From: Chloroflexota bacterium | Lineage (GTDB): Bacteria; Chloroflexota; Dehalococcoidia; GIF9; UBA5629 | DNA length: 18,352 nucleotides | NCBI GenBank assembly: GCA_026389655.1 | Contig: JAPLHL010000011.1 | Location: forward strand, 1 to 18,352 | Reading direction: 5' to 3' | Shown: piece after piece, positions 1 to 7,310 of the stretch | Layout: each line of letters starts with the position of its first letter | How positions within the stretch are numbered: position 1 is the first letter of the stretch | Notes under the pieces: generated by a model | Seen by the model: only the letters and a program-made list of their open reading frames with translations | Told to the model about the DNA's origin: nothing | Database searches by the model: none | Made by a program: the position numbers and the translations under genes

Positions 1-1
1 C

Positions 2-124
2 CAGTCACACCCTGAGAAATACCCGACTTTGATGGTCAGGGTGGCCGGTTTTGCAGCTTACTTTATCGACCTGGACAGGAAGATACAGGACTCGATTATA
101 GCCCGCACCCCCCAGTGCCTCTGA
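2..124 (+). CDS. Glycyl radical enzyme, C-terminal end (partial at window start)
   Basis: Only the last 40 residues are present, read from base 2 to the TGA at 122-124. They contain the glycyl radical loop, RVAGFAAYF, whose Gly would carry the stable radical. The tail DLDRKIQDSIIART is typical of the pyruvate formate-lyase/diol dehydratase superfamily. The activase gene starts 16 bases after this stop on the same strand, the usual enzyme-activase arrangement, which supports the assignment. The active-site Cys and the substrate pocket lie upstream of the window, so the substrate (pyruvate, a diol, hydroxyproline, choline or other) cannot be told. The family is near certain; the exact function is unknown. 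Confidence 0.88.
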   Translation, partial: QSHPEKYPTLMVRVAGFAAYFIDLDRKIQDSIIARTPQCL

Positions 125-140
125 TACCTGTGAGCAATGC

Positions 141-1076
141 ATGAACGATGTTGCAGGTAAAAGGAGCAGTGAGGATGAGGGGTTAATATTCAGTACACAG
201 CGCTATAGCATTCACGATGGGCCGGGGATCAGGACGACCGTTTTTTTCAAGGGCTGTCCTTTGAGATGCAGATGGTGCTCGAACCCCGAGTCCATCAACC
301 CATATCCGGAGCTTATTTTCAGGGCGGCACGCTGCGATGGGTGCGGCCGGTGCATACCGGTATGCGCCCCGTTGGCTATCAGTAAAGGGGAGGGCTGCAT
401 TCAGTTAAACAGGCAGAAGTGCGACAGGTGCCTGAAATGTATCGACGCATGTTATACGGAAGCGCTTGAATCAACGGGTAGGTATTACAGCCTTACTGAA
501 GTCCTTGGCGAATGCTTGAAAGATGAGCCGTTTTATCACAATTCAGAGGGGGGAGTAACTCTTTCCGGTGGTGAACCGTTGTACCAGCCTGCCTTCGCAA
601 CTAATTTGCTCAAGGCCTGCAAGGAACATGGCCTTCATACTACGCTGGATACCAGTGGTCAAGTTAAATGGGAAGTTTTTGAGCGTGCCCTGTCCTATAC
701 CGATCTGGTACTTTATGACATCAAGCATATGGACCCGGAAGCGCATCGTGAAGGGACAGGCGTCACAAATGAATTAATCCTCGAAAATTTGCAGCGTATC
801 GTTTCAGGCAAACGAAACCGTGTCTGGATCAGGGTCCCGGTTATCACAGGATTCAATGACAGCCCGGAAAATATAAAAAAAGTAGCTGACATGGCGTCCA
901 GGCTGAAGGTGGAGAAAGTGTCACTGCTTACCTATCATGAGTGGGGCAGGACCAAGTACGATGCGATAGGACGGGAATATTCGCTGCAGAATATGGCGCC
1001 CCCTTCCAACGAGACGATGGAGGCATTGGCGGAGAAAGTCAGCAGCAGAGGGATTGAGGCAACTATTGATTACTAG
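141..1076 (+). CDS. Glycyl radical enzyme activating enzyme (radical SAM)
   Basis: This 311-residue radical-SAM protein should abstract hydrogen from the Gly of the enzyme encoded just upstream, using a 5'-deoxyadenosyl radical. The SAM-cluster motif CPLRCRWC gives Cys39, Cys43 and Cys46, preceded by the family signature SIHDGPGIRT (23-32). A two-cluster ferredoxin-like insert follows, with Cys65/68/71/75 and Cys94/97/100/104, as in activases of diol-dehydratase-like and benzylsuccinate-synthase-like enzymes and unlike the short PflA. GGEP (143-146) is the SAM amino-group motif. No good ribosome binding site precedes ATG 141, and the gap to the upstream stop is 16 bases, so translational coupling is likely. 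Length is normal. The TAG at 1074-1076 is directly followed by foreign-looking sequence. Confidence 0.93.
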   Translation: MNDVAGKRSSEDEGLIFSTQRYSIHDGPGIRTTVFFKGCPLRCRWCSNPESINPYPELIFRAARCDGCGRCIPVCAPLAISKGEGCIQLNRQKCDRCLKCIDACYTEALESTGRYYSLTEVLGECLKDEPFYHNSEGGVTLSGGEPLYQPAFATNLLKACKEHGLHTTLDTSGQVKWEVFERALSYTDLVLYDIKHMDPEAHREGTGVTNELILENLQRIVSGKRNRVWIRVPVITGFNDSPENIKKVADMASRLKVEKVSLLTYHEWGRTKYDAIGREYSLQNMAPPSNETMEALAEKVSSRGIEATIDY

Positions 1077-1077
1077 C

Positions 1078-1230
1078 GCTACATCGTTATCGGAAAAAGG
1101 CGCGACTATACGTAAAATACAATCATTGCTTGGACATGCGAATCTAACACATACTGAACGATATACGCTGCATACAGATAAGCATCTGAAAAAAGCTATC
1201 GAGCTTTTAGATCAGGAAGGAAATGCTCAG
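1078..1230 (+). pseudogene. Tyrosine recombinase/integrase C-terminal remnant
   Basis: Translation from 1078 gives about 50 residues that match the end of phage or XerC/D-type integrases: ATSLSEKGATIRKIQSLLGH, then a TERYT segment and LKKAIELLD. LLGH holds the second catalytic His, and the Tyr of RYT lines up with the nucleophile. The N-terminal domain, the first catalytic Arg and the HxLR box are absent. Upstream of 1078 the frame runs into the activase gene, so this cannot be an active integrase. The homology begins one base after the activase stop codon, marking a recombination or deletion junction. The frame continues without a stop into the next entry, so the two may now read as one ORF (1054-1368). 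I see the motif directly; the origin as an island boundary is inference. Confidence 0.75.
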
Positions 1231-1233
1231 AAT

Positions 1234-1690
1234 GTGTCGAGTTCTTTAGAGCCGCAGCATTATTTTGGAGATCAGACGATAGTTGTTATTAAGAGTATGT
1301 ACAAAGATGAAGCTGGCCAGATTAGCACTGCAACGCCAGTGCATTTTTCTCAGTTTGTCATATCATAATGAAGGCAAAGAGCCAGCTTTGCAACTTGAAA
1401 TCGGATTATTTGATAGTGATAAGAATCTGTTACAGGGACGTCGTGATCCTGTATTGATGATTGGCGATAAGATTGTTTGGCGGCCAAATTTACACCAACC
1501 TGACGGCAATTATTTTGTGGTTTGCCAGTATAAAAAAGCATTATCTGAATCCCAATCAGAAATTTGGTATCAATCCTGGTTACCATTTAGACTATCAGAA
1601 GCGGCGAAAATCGGTGAGGTCTATGTAGCGACAGAGCATATAATTTTCAAGAATAATATTAAACCGAAGGAGAAACTAACAATATTTTAA
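1234..1690 (+). pseudogene. Hypothetical protein gene, split by a one-base frameshift
   Basis: Two overlapping frames join into one coherent protein if a single T is removed from the T5 run at 1344-1348. The first frame reads to TATPVHF and the second continues LSLSYHNEGKEPALQ, ending at the TAA at 1688-1690. The repaired product would be about 151 residues from a GTG at 1234. An AGGAAGG lies upstream at 1214-1220, but its 13-base spacing is long; ATG 1297 is the alternative start. The sequence alternates polar and hydrophobic residues, suggesting beta strands, with no signal peptide, membrane segment or Cys motif. I do not recognise the family. It lies in the A+T-rich block ahead of the zinc-ribbon and nuclease-like genes. 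The frameshift may be real decay or a homopolymer sequencing error. Confidence 0.5.
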
Positions 1691-1743
1691 TAAAAATGAA
1701 ATGTTTTTTCGATACCTTGTAAATGATTGAAGGAGGAATGAAC

Positions 1744-1989
1744 ATGCCAATTAAAAATCTTAATCCGAACGATCTTCAACAAGCAGAAGATTGGGAAGGA
1801 AACAACGTTGCCTTTTTATGTCCCTTATGCCAGAAAGTCTTCATTGTAAGTGATACTCGAATGCACATAAGCCCTGGAGGAGAGAAAGGGTATAGAAAAT
1901 GCCCTGCATGCGGCAAATCTATTGGACGGGTCAAAGGCGGAAGGAAATCAGGTGGCACTGCGAGCATAGAGTGGGAGAATCTTCCTTAG
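1744..1989 (+). CDS. Small zinc-ribbon protein, unknown function
   Basis: This 81-residue protein has two CxxC knuckles, CPLC and CPAC, about 30 residues apart, the pattern of a zinc ribbon. A basic, Gly-rich stretch follows (GRVKGGRKSGG), compatible with nucleic-acid contact. The start at 1744 is chosen because AGGAGG at 1731-1736 sits 7 bases ahead of it; the in-frame ATGs at 1723 and 1738 lie before or too close to that site. The gene ends 48 bases before the DUF262-DUF1524 gene on the same strand and shares its A+T-rich composition, so the two are probably co-transcribed. The zinc ribbon is seen in the sequence; any role as accessory or regulator of the nuclease is speculation. Confidence 0.72.
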   Translation: MPIKNLNPNDLQQAEDWEGNNVAFLCPLCQKVFIVSDTRMHISPGGEKGYRKCPACGKSIGRVKGGRKSGGTASIEWENLP

Positions 1990-2037
1990 GCCTCAAAATC
2001 ACCAATTTGATAAAGCAACTGTGAGAGGTATTTACAA

Positions 2038-3777
2038 ATGATTAATGCTTCGAAAGACAAATTGCGATCGTTTTTCCAGGGAGATATGCAGTATATTGTT
2101 CCATTTTTCCAGAGGCCATATGTTTGGGACGAAGATAACTGGGAAGGTTTCTGGGAAAACGTAAATCAAATATATTTAGATTACCAAAAGGGTAAAAATA
2201 GCGAACACTTTATTGGAACTTTGATAGTAAAGCAAAAAACGGCAGAGGAACTTGGGCAGAATCAGTATGATTTAATTGATGGCCAACAGCGATTAACTAC
2301 AGTATCCATTTTATTAAAGTGTCTTCATGATTCTTGTAAAGGTAATCTGCCGAAGCTAAAAGAACAAATAGATCGGTTATTAATATTTGAGAACGCAAAA
2401 GGGGAGAGGTTTATTAGAGTCAAGAACTGTAGAATTGACCTACCCTATTTTAAAGCAGTTATTCAAGGTGACAAGACTGATCATCTAAATCAAGATCATA
2501 AAATACTCAAGGCTTATACTTACTTCAAGAAAAAAGTTCAAATCTTCTCAGATGAAGAGATTGATACACTTCAAAAGATAGTATTAGAGAAAGTACCTGT
2601 AATAAGCATGCTATTAGCCTCTGATGATGATGAACAGGTGATATTTGATACTATAAATTCAATGGGTGTTAAATTAACAACAGCGGAACTATTGAAAAAT
2701 CACATATTTAAAGATGAAAAAATGGAATATCTGTATAGTAAATTATGGGAGCCGGTATTCGAAGCTAATGAGGAATCGGTTATATTCTGGGATAAGGATA
2801 AAACAGCGGGAAGGATGAGTAGGAAAAACATAGAAGTGCTTCTATATTGTTATTTGATAATCACAACTCAAAATGAGATACAACTAGAAAGTCTATATAA
2901 AGAATATAAACAGTGGCTCAAAGGCAAAACAAATGATGAAAAGGAAAATTTCTTAATTGATCTTAAACAGTACGCAGAATATTATGCTAATTTCCCGGAA
3001 GGCGAAGAGCTTAATGAGATAACTTACAGTAATGAAGAGAAGCGTTTCTTCCATATCATAGAGAATCTTTCCGTCACAACGGCTTACCCATTAGTACTTT
3101 TCCTATACAGGGAAATCAGTGATATTGATGAAAGAAATCGTATATTGAAGTTGCTAGAGAGTTATTTAGTTAGAAGAAATGTATGCCGTTTAACCACAAA
3201 GAATTACAATAATCTATTTATCTCATTAATAAAAAAACTGATCAAAGAAAAAAGTGAGGGTGCACAAATATCGAGTGCTAGTATCGGAAACATTTTGAGA
3301 TCTTTCACAGAAGAAACAAATAGATTTCCGAATGACGATGATGTCCGATTAGCATTTAAAGAATCATTTTTAAGCAATCAAAATGCGCGAGAGATTTTAT
3401 ATCTAATTGCTCTTTATCAAAGGAGGTCAACGCTTGTAGATGTAGGTAAATTGAGTTTACTAAGCTATTCAGTTGAACATATGATGCCCGTCAAATGGCA
3501 AGAGAACTGGGAGATTGCTGACATTGATGATAATAAAAAGGCAATTAGAAACAAAACTTTAAAAACCTTGGGTAATTTAACGTTGGTAACCAAGAGATTA
3601 AATAGCAAATTATCAAACGACGCATGGGAACAAAAAAGGATTACTCTAAAGAAATACTCGAATTTAAATATAACTACAGATTATTTAGACAAAGACAAAT
3701 GGGATGAAACGTATATTAATTCACGTGCCGCAGATATCTCAGATTTAGCTGTCGAAATGTGGAGCAGCATAATCTAA
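2038..3777 (+). CDS. DUF262-DUF1524 protein, GmrSD/type IV restriction-like
   Basis: The 579 residues show the two hallmark parts of GmrS-GmrD fusions. The N-terminal DUF262 (ParB/Srx-like fold) has YIVPFFQRPYVW (19-30) and the NTP-binding motif DGQQRLTT (81-88). The C-terminal DUF1524 HNH-type nuclease has EHMMP with His481, GNLTL with Asn513, and a conserved Asn/Lys cluster at 522-527. Known relatives (GmrSD, BrxU, SspE) couple nucleotide hydrolysis to cleavage of modified or phage DNA, so a defence role is likely. All motifs appear intact. A modest GAGAGG lies about 10 bases before ATG 2038. Base composition, roughly one third G+C by eye, is well below the flanking genes and suggests horizontal transfer. 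No modification or BREX/DND partner is visible in the window. Confidence 0.88.
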   Translation: MINASKDKLRSFFQGDMQYIVPFFQRPYVWDEDNWEGFWENVNQIYLDYQKGKNSEHFIGTLIVKQKTAEELGQNQYDLIDGQQRLTTVSILLKCLHDSCKGNLPKLKEQIDRLLIFENAKGERFIRVKNCRIDLPYFKAVIQGDKTDHLNQDHKILKAYTYFKKKVQIFSDEEIDTLQKIVLEKVPVISMLLASDDDEQVIFDTINSMGVKLTTAELLKNHIFKDEKMEYLYSKLWEPVFEANEESVIFWDKDKTAGRMSRKNIEVLLYCYLIITTQNEIQLESLYKEYKQWLKGKTNDEKENFLIDLKQYAEYYANFPEGEELNEITYSNEEKRFFHIIENLSVTTAYPLVLFLYREISDIDERNRILKLLESYLVRRNVCRLTTKNYNNLFISLIKKLIKEKSEGAQISSASIGNILRSFTEETNRFPNDDDVRLAFKESFLSNQNAREILYLIALYQRRSTLVDVGKLSLLSYSVEHMMPVKWQENWEIADIDDNKKAIRNKTLKTLGNLTLVTKRLNSKLSNDAWEQKRITLKKYSNLNITTDYLDKDKWDETYINSRAADISDLAVEMWSSII

Positions 3778-3794
3778 TTCATGCTGGACTATAA

Positions 3795-3820
3795 ACCGGG
3801 GTAGGGACCTCTTCCCCGGT
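3795..3820. terminator. Likely bidirectional terminator between convergent genes
   Basis: ACCGGGG (3795-3801) pairs perfectly with CCCCGGT (3814-3820) around a 12-base loop that can add three more pairs. It lies in the 50-base gap between the convergent nuclease-like gene and the C_GCAxxG gene. The flanks are only moderately T-rich (CATTTCATTT on the plus side, TTTATAG on the minus side), so efficiency is uncertain. Confidence 0.55.
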
Positions 3821-3827
3821 ACCCATT

Positions 3828-4268
3828 TCATTTAACTACGCTTTCTACAATCTCCACTGCATCATTTACAAACTTGGGGCACAGTGTCTGGAAAAGTCCA
3901 TCTTTACGTGCTTTCAAGAGCGTTTCATGATCGCTGATGTCGCATCCCAACAGGTCACGGCATTTGACCGACTTGTTGCGCCTGACGAACTCCTTGATGA
4001 AAGGATCGATCGCTTCATAGACAAGCTGGTTGGATTTGAACGGGCTATCCTTTATCGACATCCCGTTCTTCAGGCCGATAACCATGACGGCTCCGGTTAC
4101 GGCTCCGCAAGTCTCCGCCATATGACCTATGCCTCCGCCGAATCCGGAGGCGATTTTAGCTGCTGCCTGCCCGTCAAGTCCCAACTCTTCAGTGAATACA
4201 GACAAAACAGACTGTGAGCAATTGAAACCTTGCTTAAATGTTGCGACGGCCGTTTCAGCTTTGTTCAT
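3828..4268 (-). CDS. C_GCAxxG_C_C family protein (putative redox protein)
   Basis: This 146-residue protein matches the C_GCAxxG_C_C family throughout: GFNCSQ (Cys17), SGFGGGIGHM (41-50), CGAVTG (54-59), CRDLLG (Cys103), Cys109 and a final LCPKFV (Cys130). The spaced conserved Cys residues suggest metal or cluster binding or thiol redox chemistry; the biochemical role of the family is not established, as far as I know. GGGGAG precedes the start by about 8 bases. It lies 59 bases downstream of the DinB-like gene on the same strand, so the two may form an operon. All family Cys residues appear present, and length is typical. Confidence 0.88.
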   Translation of the reverse strand: MNKAETAVATFKQGFNCSQSVLSVFTEELGLDGQAAAKIASGFGGGIGHMAETCGAVTGAVMVIGLKNGMSIKDSPFKSNQLVYEAIDPFIKEFVRRNKSVKCRDLLGCDISDHETLLKARKDGLFQTLCPKFVNDAVEIVESVVK

Positions 4269-4327
4269 TTATCTATCTCCCCGTGTGCTTTATTATTTTG
4301 TCTGCAGTGCGTAGCTGGATTTCCTGC

Positions 4328-4795
4328 CTATTTACTAACTTTATTAAGCGTTTCCTCGAATTGATTGAGATGATTTTTCAGGTGGCTCACATAGTCGGCT
4401 ACCAGTTTCTTCAAAGAATTCTTCCGGCCGTCCGACATTGTCAGGTAATTGTCCAGTTTATTTTCATGGATATTTTCGATAATGTGCCCGATTAAGATAT
4501 TATATTGCTTCCAAAGTAAGAACAGGTCATCAAATTTCATCTCATTGAATTTTTCTGCATCCATCCATTCGAGATGGTATTTCTGATATTCAGGGAAGAC
4601 CATTTCATTGACGAACTGTAACCCCAGGAACCTCTGCTGGTTATTCGAAACGGAATTTACCAGGTGTCCTATGATTTCTTTCAGCGACCACTCATTGGGC
4701 TGCGGCCTTTTGGAAGCGATTTTATCATTCACACCTTTATATTTCAGGTAAAAGGCATTAACCGTCCGGCCCAAGTCAGCGCTTATTTTTTTCAT
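4328..4795 (-). CDS. DinB-like four-helix-bundle protein
   Basis: A 155-residue, all-helical, soluble protein with the DinB-superfamily pattern: EWSLKEIIGHLVNS carrying His44, and SHLKNHLNQF near the end carrying His138 and His142. These three His match the usual metal-binding triad. Members include thiol-dependent S-transferases and many proteins of unknown role, so no substrate can be given. AGGGAGG lies 5 bases before the ATG at 4795, a strong start. It is the upstream gene of a probable two-gene operon with the C_GCAxxG protein. Confidence 0.78.
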   Translation of the reverse strand: MKKISADLGRTVNAFYLKYKGVNDKIASKRPQPNEWSLKEIIGHLVNSVSNNQQRFLGLQFVNEMVFPEYQKYHLEWMDAEKFNEMKFDDLFLLWKQYNILIGHIIENIHENKLDNYLTMSDGRKNSLKKLVADYVSHLKNHLNQFEETLNKVSK

Positions 4796-4833
4796 ATGTA
4801 CCTCCCTGACAAGGCTGTAAAAGTGCCATATAT

Positions 4834-4839
4834 ATTATA
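4834..4839 (-). promoter_or_regulatory. -10 box for the DinB-like gene
   Basis: The minus strand carries a perfect TATAAT about 40 bases before the DinB-like start codon. No convincing -35 box is found at 16-18 bases (the best is GAAAGA), so this is a -10-only call. Confidence 0.35.
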
Positions 4840-4923
4840 CAGAAGTGGGGCCGTTATCTTTCCACTCACTTGCGGGTCATGCAGCGCAGGATGCAACCCG
4901 GATTCTCCAAAAGTATTTGCGAT

Positions 4924-4951
4924 TTGTAGCATAAATTATGTTTGGTATAAT
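4924..4951 (+). promoter_or_regulatory. Promoter for the CaCA-type exchanger
   Basis: TTGTAG (4924-4929), a 16-base spacer and a perfect TATAAT (4946-4951), preceded by TGG, which makes an extended -10. Transcription would start near 4958, about 36 bases before the TTG start at 4994. Confidence 0.55.
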
Positions 4952-4993
4952 AGCTTGCATCAGTTCAATAAACGCTTGGGTATGAAAAAGTAA

Positions 4994-6007
4994 TTGGAAA
5001 ACATTCCTGTCCCACTGGCACTCGGCGGATCCGCTGTCCTGGTTTTAATATCCGCATTAATATTTGTGAATGCCATTGAATATATCGGTTTCCTTGGCAA
5101 GCTGGGGGGCTCTTTTGTATCTGCAATACTATCGCCCCTGTTCACATCGCTTCCAGAGATGATCGTTTTCCTGGTAGCTGTATTTGCATATGCAGGCAAG
5201 GCAGGGGAAGACATTGGCCTGGGTACAATCTTTGGCCAGCCGTTTATGGCATCCAGTCTGTCCTATGGGCTGGTGGGTATCGCAGTTCTCATAGGGTTTC
5301 TTGCCAAACAACGAAAAACTCTAACACTAACAATCGATAAAACACTGATGATCCCATATGTATTCGTATTAGTCCTGTTCCCATTAGCTTTGGTGCCAGC
5401 GTTAATACAATCACCTGTCATAAAGCATTTATGCGGAATTATTTTTGTAGGTGGATTCATCTTCTATGTTTGGCTGATGCACAGAAGGCGGAAGGCAGAG
5501 CTGATCGAAGAAGCAGACCTGCCGTATTTCCACAGGCTTCTGCCAGAATCACGTCACAGCGGCATCATCGTGGCAATCGTTCAACTTGCTGTAGCTGCTG
5601 TCATTCTTTATTTCGGCTCCAATACTCTGGTTTCCTCGGTAGACAAACTGGCAACTAATATTGGCGTTAGTACAATGGGCCTGGCAGTCGTTATAATTCC
5701 AGCGGCCACAGCCATACCTGAGACTGCAAGCGCCATCATATGGAGTTTCAAAGGCAAAGACACATTCAGTATCGGCTCGCTGGTGGGAGAGAAAATTCTA
5801 TACTGCACGTTCTATCCCGGGCTGGCGCTTTTTGTTACAAACTGGGTACTTGACATCCATGCTTATCTGAGCGTAATAGCTACGACTATCATATCTCTCA
5901 TACTACTCTATTTCATCGCAAGACAGAAGATGCCGTGGTGGGGACTATGCATAGGGATGGTTTTCTTTGTGGCCTATGCCTTTATTGTATTTGGCCTGAG
6001 ATTGTAG
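4994..6007 (+). CDS. CaCA-superfamily cation/Ca2+ exchanger-like membrane protein
   Basis: The 337-residue protein is almost wholly hydrophobic, with about ten membrane segments in two halves joined by a charged loop (163-190). Each half has an alpha-repeat-like motif: FTSLPEM (50-56, Glu55) followed by DIGLGTIFGQP, and ATAIPETAS (238-246, Glu243) followed by GSLVGEK. These resemble the ion-binding repeats of sodium/calcium exchangers (PF01699), though the usual GNxxGSN part is altered, so the ion is uncertain. The start is TTG at 4994, directly after an in-frame TAA (4991-4993). Upstream the same frame has ATG AAA AAG, so the original start may have been ATG 4982, cut by a nonsense change. 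No good ribosome binding site is visible. It is convergent with pit, 31 bases away. Confidence 0.72.
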   Translation: MENIPVPLALGGSAVLVLISALIFVNAIEYIGFLGKLGGSFVSAILSPLFTSLPEMIVFLVAVFAYAGKAGEDIGLGTIFGQPFMASSLSYGLVGIAVLIGFLAKQRKTLTLTIDKTLMIPYVFVLVLFPLALVPALIQSPVIKHLCGIIFVGGFIFYVWLMHRRRKAELIEEADLPYFHRLLPESRHSGIIVAIVQLAVAAVILYFGSNTLVSSVDKLATNIGVSTMGLAVVIIPAATAIPETASAIIWSFKGKDTFSIGSLVGEKILYCTFYPGLALFVTNWVLDIHAYLSVIATTIISLILLYFIARQKMPWWGLCIGMVFFVAYAFIVFGLRL

Positions 6008-6038
6008 TTTGTATAAGTGGGAGCGGTGAATCAACCAA

Positions 6039-7049
6039 TCAGCCAAAAAGCCGGGTGACCAAAGTCAGAAGAAAATATACTACACCGGCGATAATGGCTG
6101 CTCCAGGTATTGTTAGAATCCATGCCCAAACAATCCGCAGTGTCACGCCCCAGTGCACTGCTGTCCAGCGGTTGGCTGAGCCTACTCCGGAGACTGCGCC
6201 GGTGATTACGTGAGTCGTGCTGACCGGGATGCCCATGTGTGTGGCGAGAAAAATCGATATTGCACCCCCGGTTTCCGCACAAAAACCGTCGATTGGCCTC
6301 AACCTGGTTATCTTCTGACCCATTGTTTTGACGATGCGCCAACCCCCGGTCAAAGTTCCGAATGCAATAGCGCTGTATGCGAGCAAGACTACCCAAAGCG
6401 GTATTTCAAATTCACTTATTAGGCCGCCTGCCAATAGCAAGCTGGCTATTATACCCATTGTTTTCTGAGCATCATTTCCGCCGTGTGCCAGGCTGTAAAA
6501 AGCTGCTGAAAAGAGCTGCAGTATCCTTGACCATTTATTGACAGGCCCCGGTCTTTGTTTAACTAGCAACCATGATGTCAGGACTTTTAGCGTAAAGCCT
6601 AAAAACAGCCCTATGGCAGGCGCCAGGATGATGAAAATCAACGTGGGATACCAGCCGCCCGGTATGATGACACCAAAGCCGCCCTTGACTATGGCCGCTC
6701 CTGCATAGCCGCCGATCAGGGCATGTGAGGAACTGCTGGGCAGTCCTAAATACCATGTAAGCAAATTCCAACTGATGGCGCCGATGAGAGCAGCCAGTAT
6801 AACAGTCTCGTTAACTGTACTGACATCGATCATGCCCTTGCCGATGGTGGTTGCAACGGCAGTGCCGAAAAGAAAAAACGCCACAAAATTAAAAAAAGCA
6901 GCCCAGATAACTGCAAACCTGGGGGGCAACACCCTGGTGGAGACGATAGTTGCAATGGAGTTGGCGGCATCATGCATGCCATTGGTAAAATCGAAAGCGA
7001 GGGCCACGGCGATAATGAATATTATGAACGCCAGGTGCAGGTCTATCAT
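6039..7049 (-). CDS. pit: PiT-family inorganic phosphate transporter
   Basis: A 336-residue integral membrane protein with the two inverted PiT signatures: GMHDAANSIAT (24-34) and GGNDAQKTMG (190-199). Further matches are GLPSSSSHALIGGYAGA (102-118) and, near the end, GIPVSTTHVITGAVSG. It should import phosphate, probably as a metal-phosphate complex with H+ or Na+. The length fits the short bacterial PiT type without a large central cytoplasmic domain. The first signature reads GMHDAANS where Pit often has G-x-N-D. No Shine-Dalgarno sequence is evident before ATG 7049. No PhoU-like partner gene, common next to pit in many bacteria, adjoins it. Confidence 0.93.
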   Translation of the reverse strand: MIDLHLAFIIFIIAVALAFDFTNGMHDAANSIATIVSTRVLPPRFAVIWAAFFNFVAFFLFGTAVATTIGKGMIDVSTVNETVILAALIGAISWNLLTWYLGLPSSSSHALIGGYAGAAIVKGGFGVIIPGGWYPTLIFIILAPAIGLFLGFTLKVLTSWLLVKQRPGPVNKWSRILQLFSAAFYSLAHGGNDAQKTMGIIASLLLAGGLISEFEIPLWVVLLAYSAIAFGTLTGGWRIVKTMGQKITRLRPIDGFCAETGGAISIFLATHMGIPVSTTHVITGAVSGVGSANRWTAVHWGVTLRIVWAWILTIPGAAIIAGVVYFLLTLVTRLFG

Positions 7050-7082
7050 ACAAATATCAAAGAAAGATTAATCCAGCTATTA

Positions 7083-7088
7083 ATTATA
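7083..7088 (-). promoter_or_regulatory. -10 box for pit
   Basis: The minus strand reads TATAAT about 34 bases before the pit start. No recognisable -35 box lies 16-18 bases further up, so support is limited. Confidence 0.3.
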
Positions 7089-7123
7089 TAGGTTTTGCGG
7101 ATAATTTTTTTATTAGCCTGCCG

Positions 7124-7133
7124 ACCGGCCGGT
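7124..7133. repeat. 10-bp perfect palindrome in the pit/MFS divergent gap
   Basis: ACCGGCCGGT is a perfect palindrome in the otherwise A+T-rich 261-base gap between the divergent pit and MFS genes. It could be a small operator for either gene, but at this length it may be chance. Confidence 0.25.
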
Positions 7134-7210
7134 ATCGCTTCTTTTTACGATGAATTGCCAGGGTAATATACGTAGCGATCGACCTCTATGAAATAACCAT
7201 CTAAAAGTAT

Positions 7211-7249
7211 TATAATAGATCGATTTTATCAAAACGGTGAGGTTTTGAT
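7211..7249 (+). promoter_or_regulatory. -10 box plus inverted-repeat operator or leader hairpin before the MFS gene
   Basis: A perfect TATAAT (7211-7216) is followed by a perfect 8-bp inverted repeat, ATCAAAAC (7228-7235) and GTTTTGAT (7242-7249), with a 6-base spacer. The repeat would cover about +5 to +27 of the transcript, a common place for a repressor operator of the MarR/TetR kind. It could instead form a hairpin in the leader. The -35 match is poor (ATGAAA). No regulator gene adjoins. Confidence 0.45.
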
Positions 7250-7310
7250 CCCAGCGGGAGCCATCTTGCTTCTAATACGAAACGGAATTATTTGAGAAGG
7301 GAGGCATGTA

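Noticed and set aside
1060..3830. Direct repeats (att sites) bounding the island
   Set aside because: I compared the sequence near 1060-1090 with that near 3770-3830 and saw no convincing shared core.
6031..6396. 121-codon minus-strand ORF inside pit
   Set aside because: It is an out-of-frame shadow of pit, whose frame carries the conserved PiT motifs; its own translation is Arg/His-rich with no recognisable domain.
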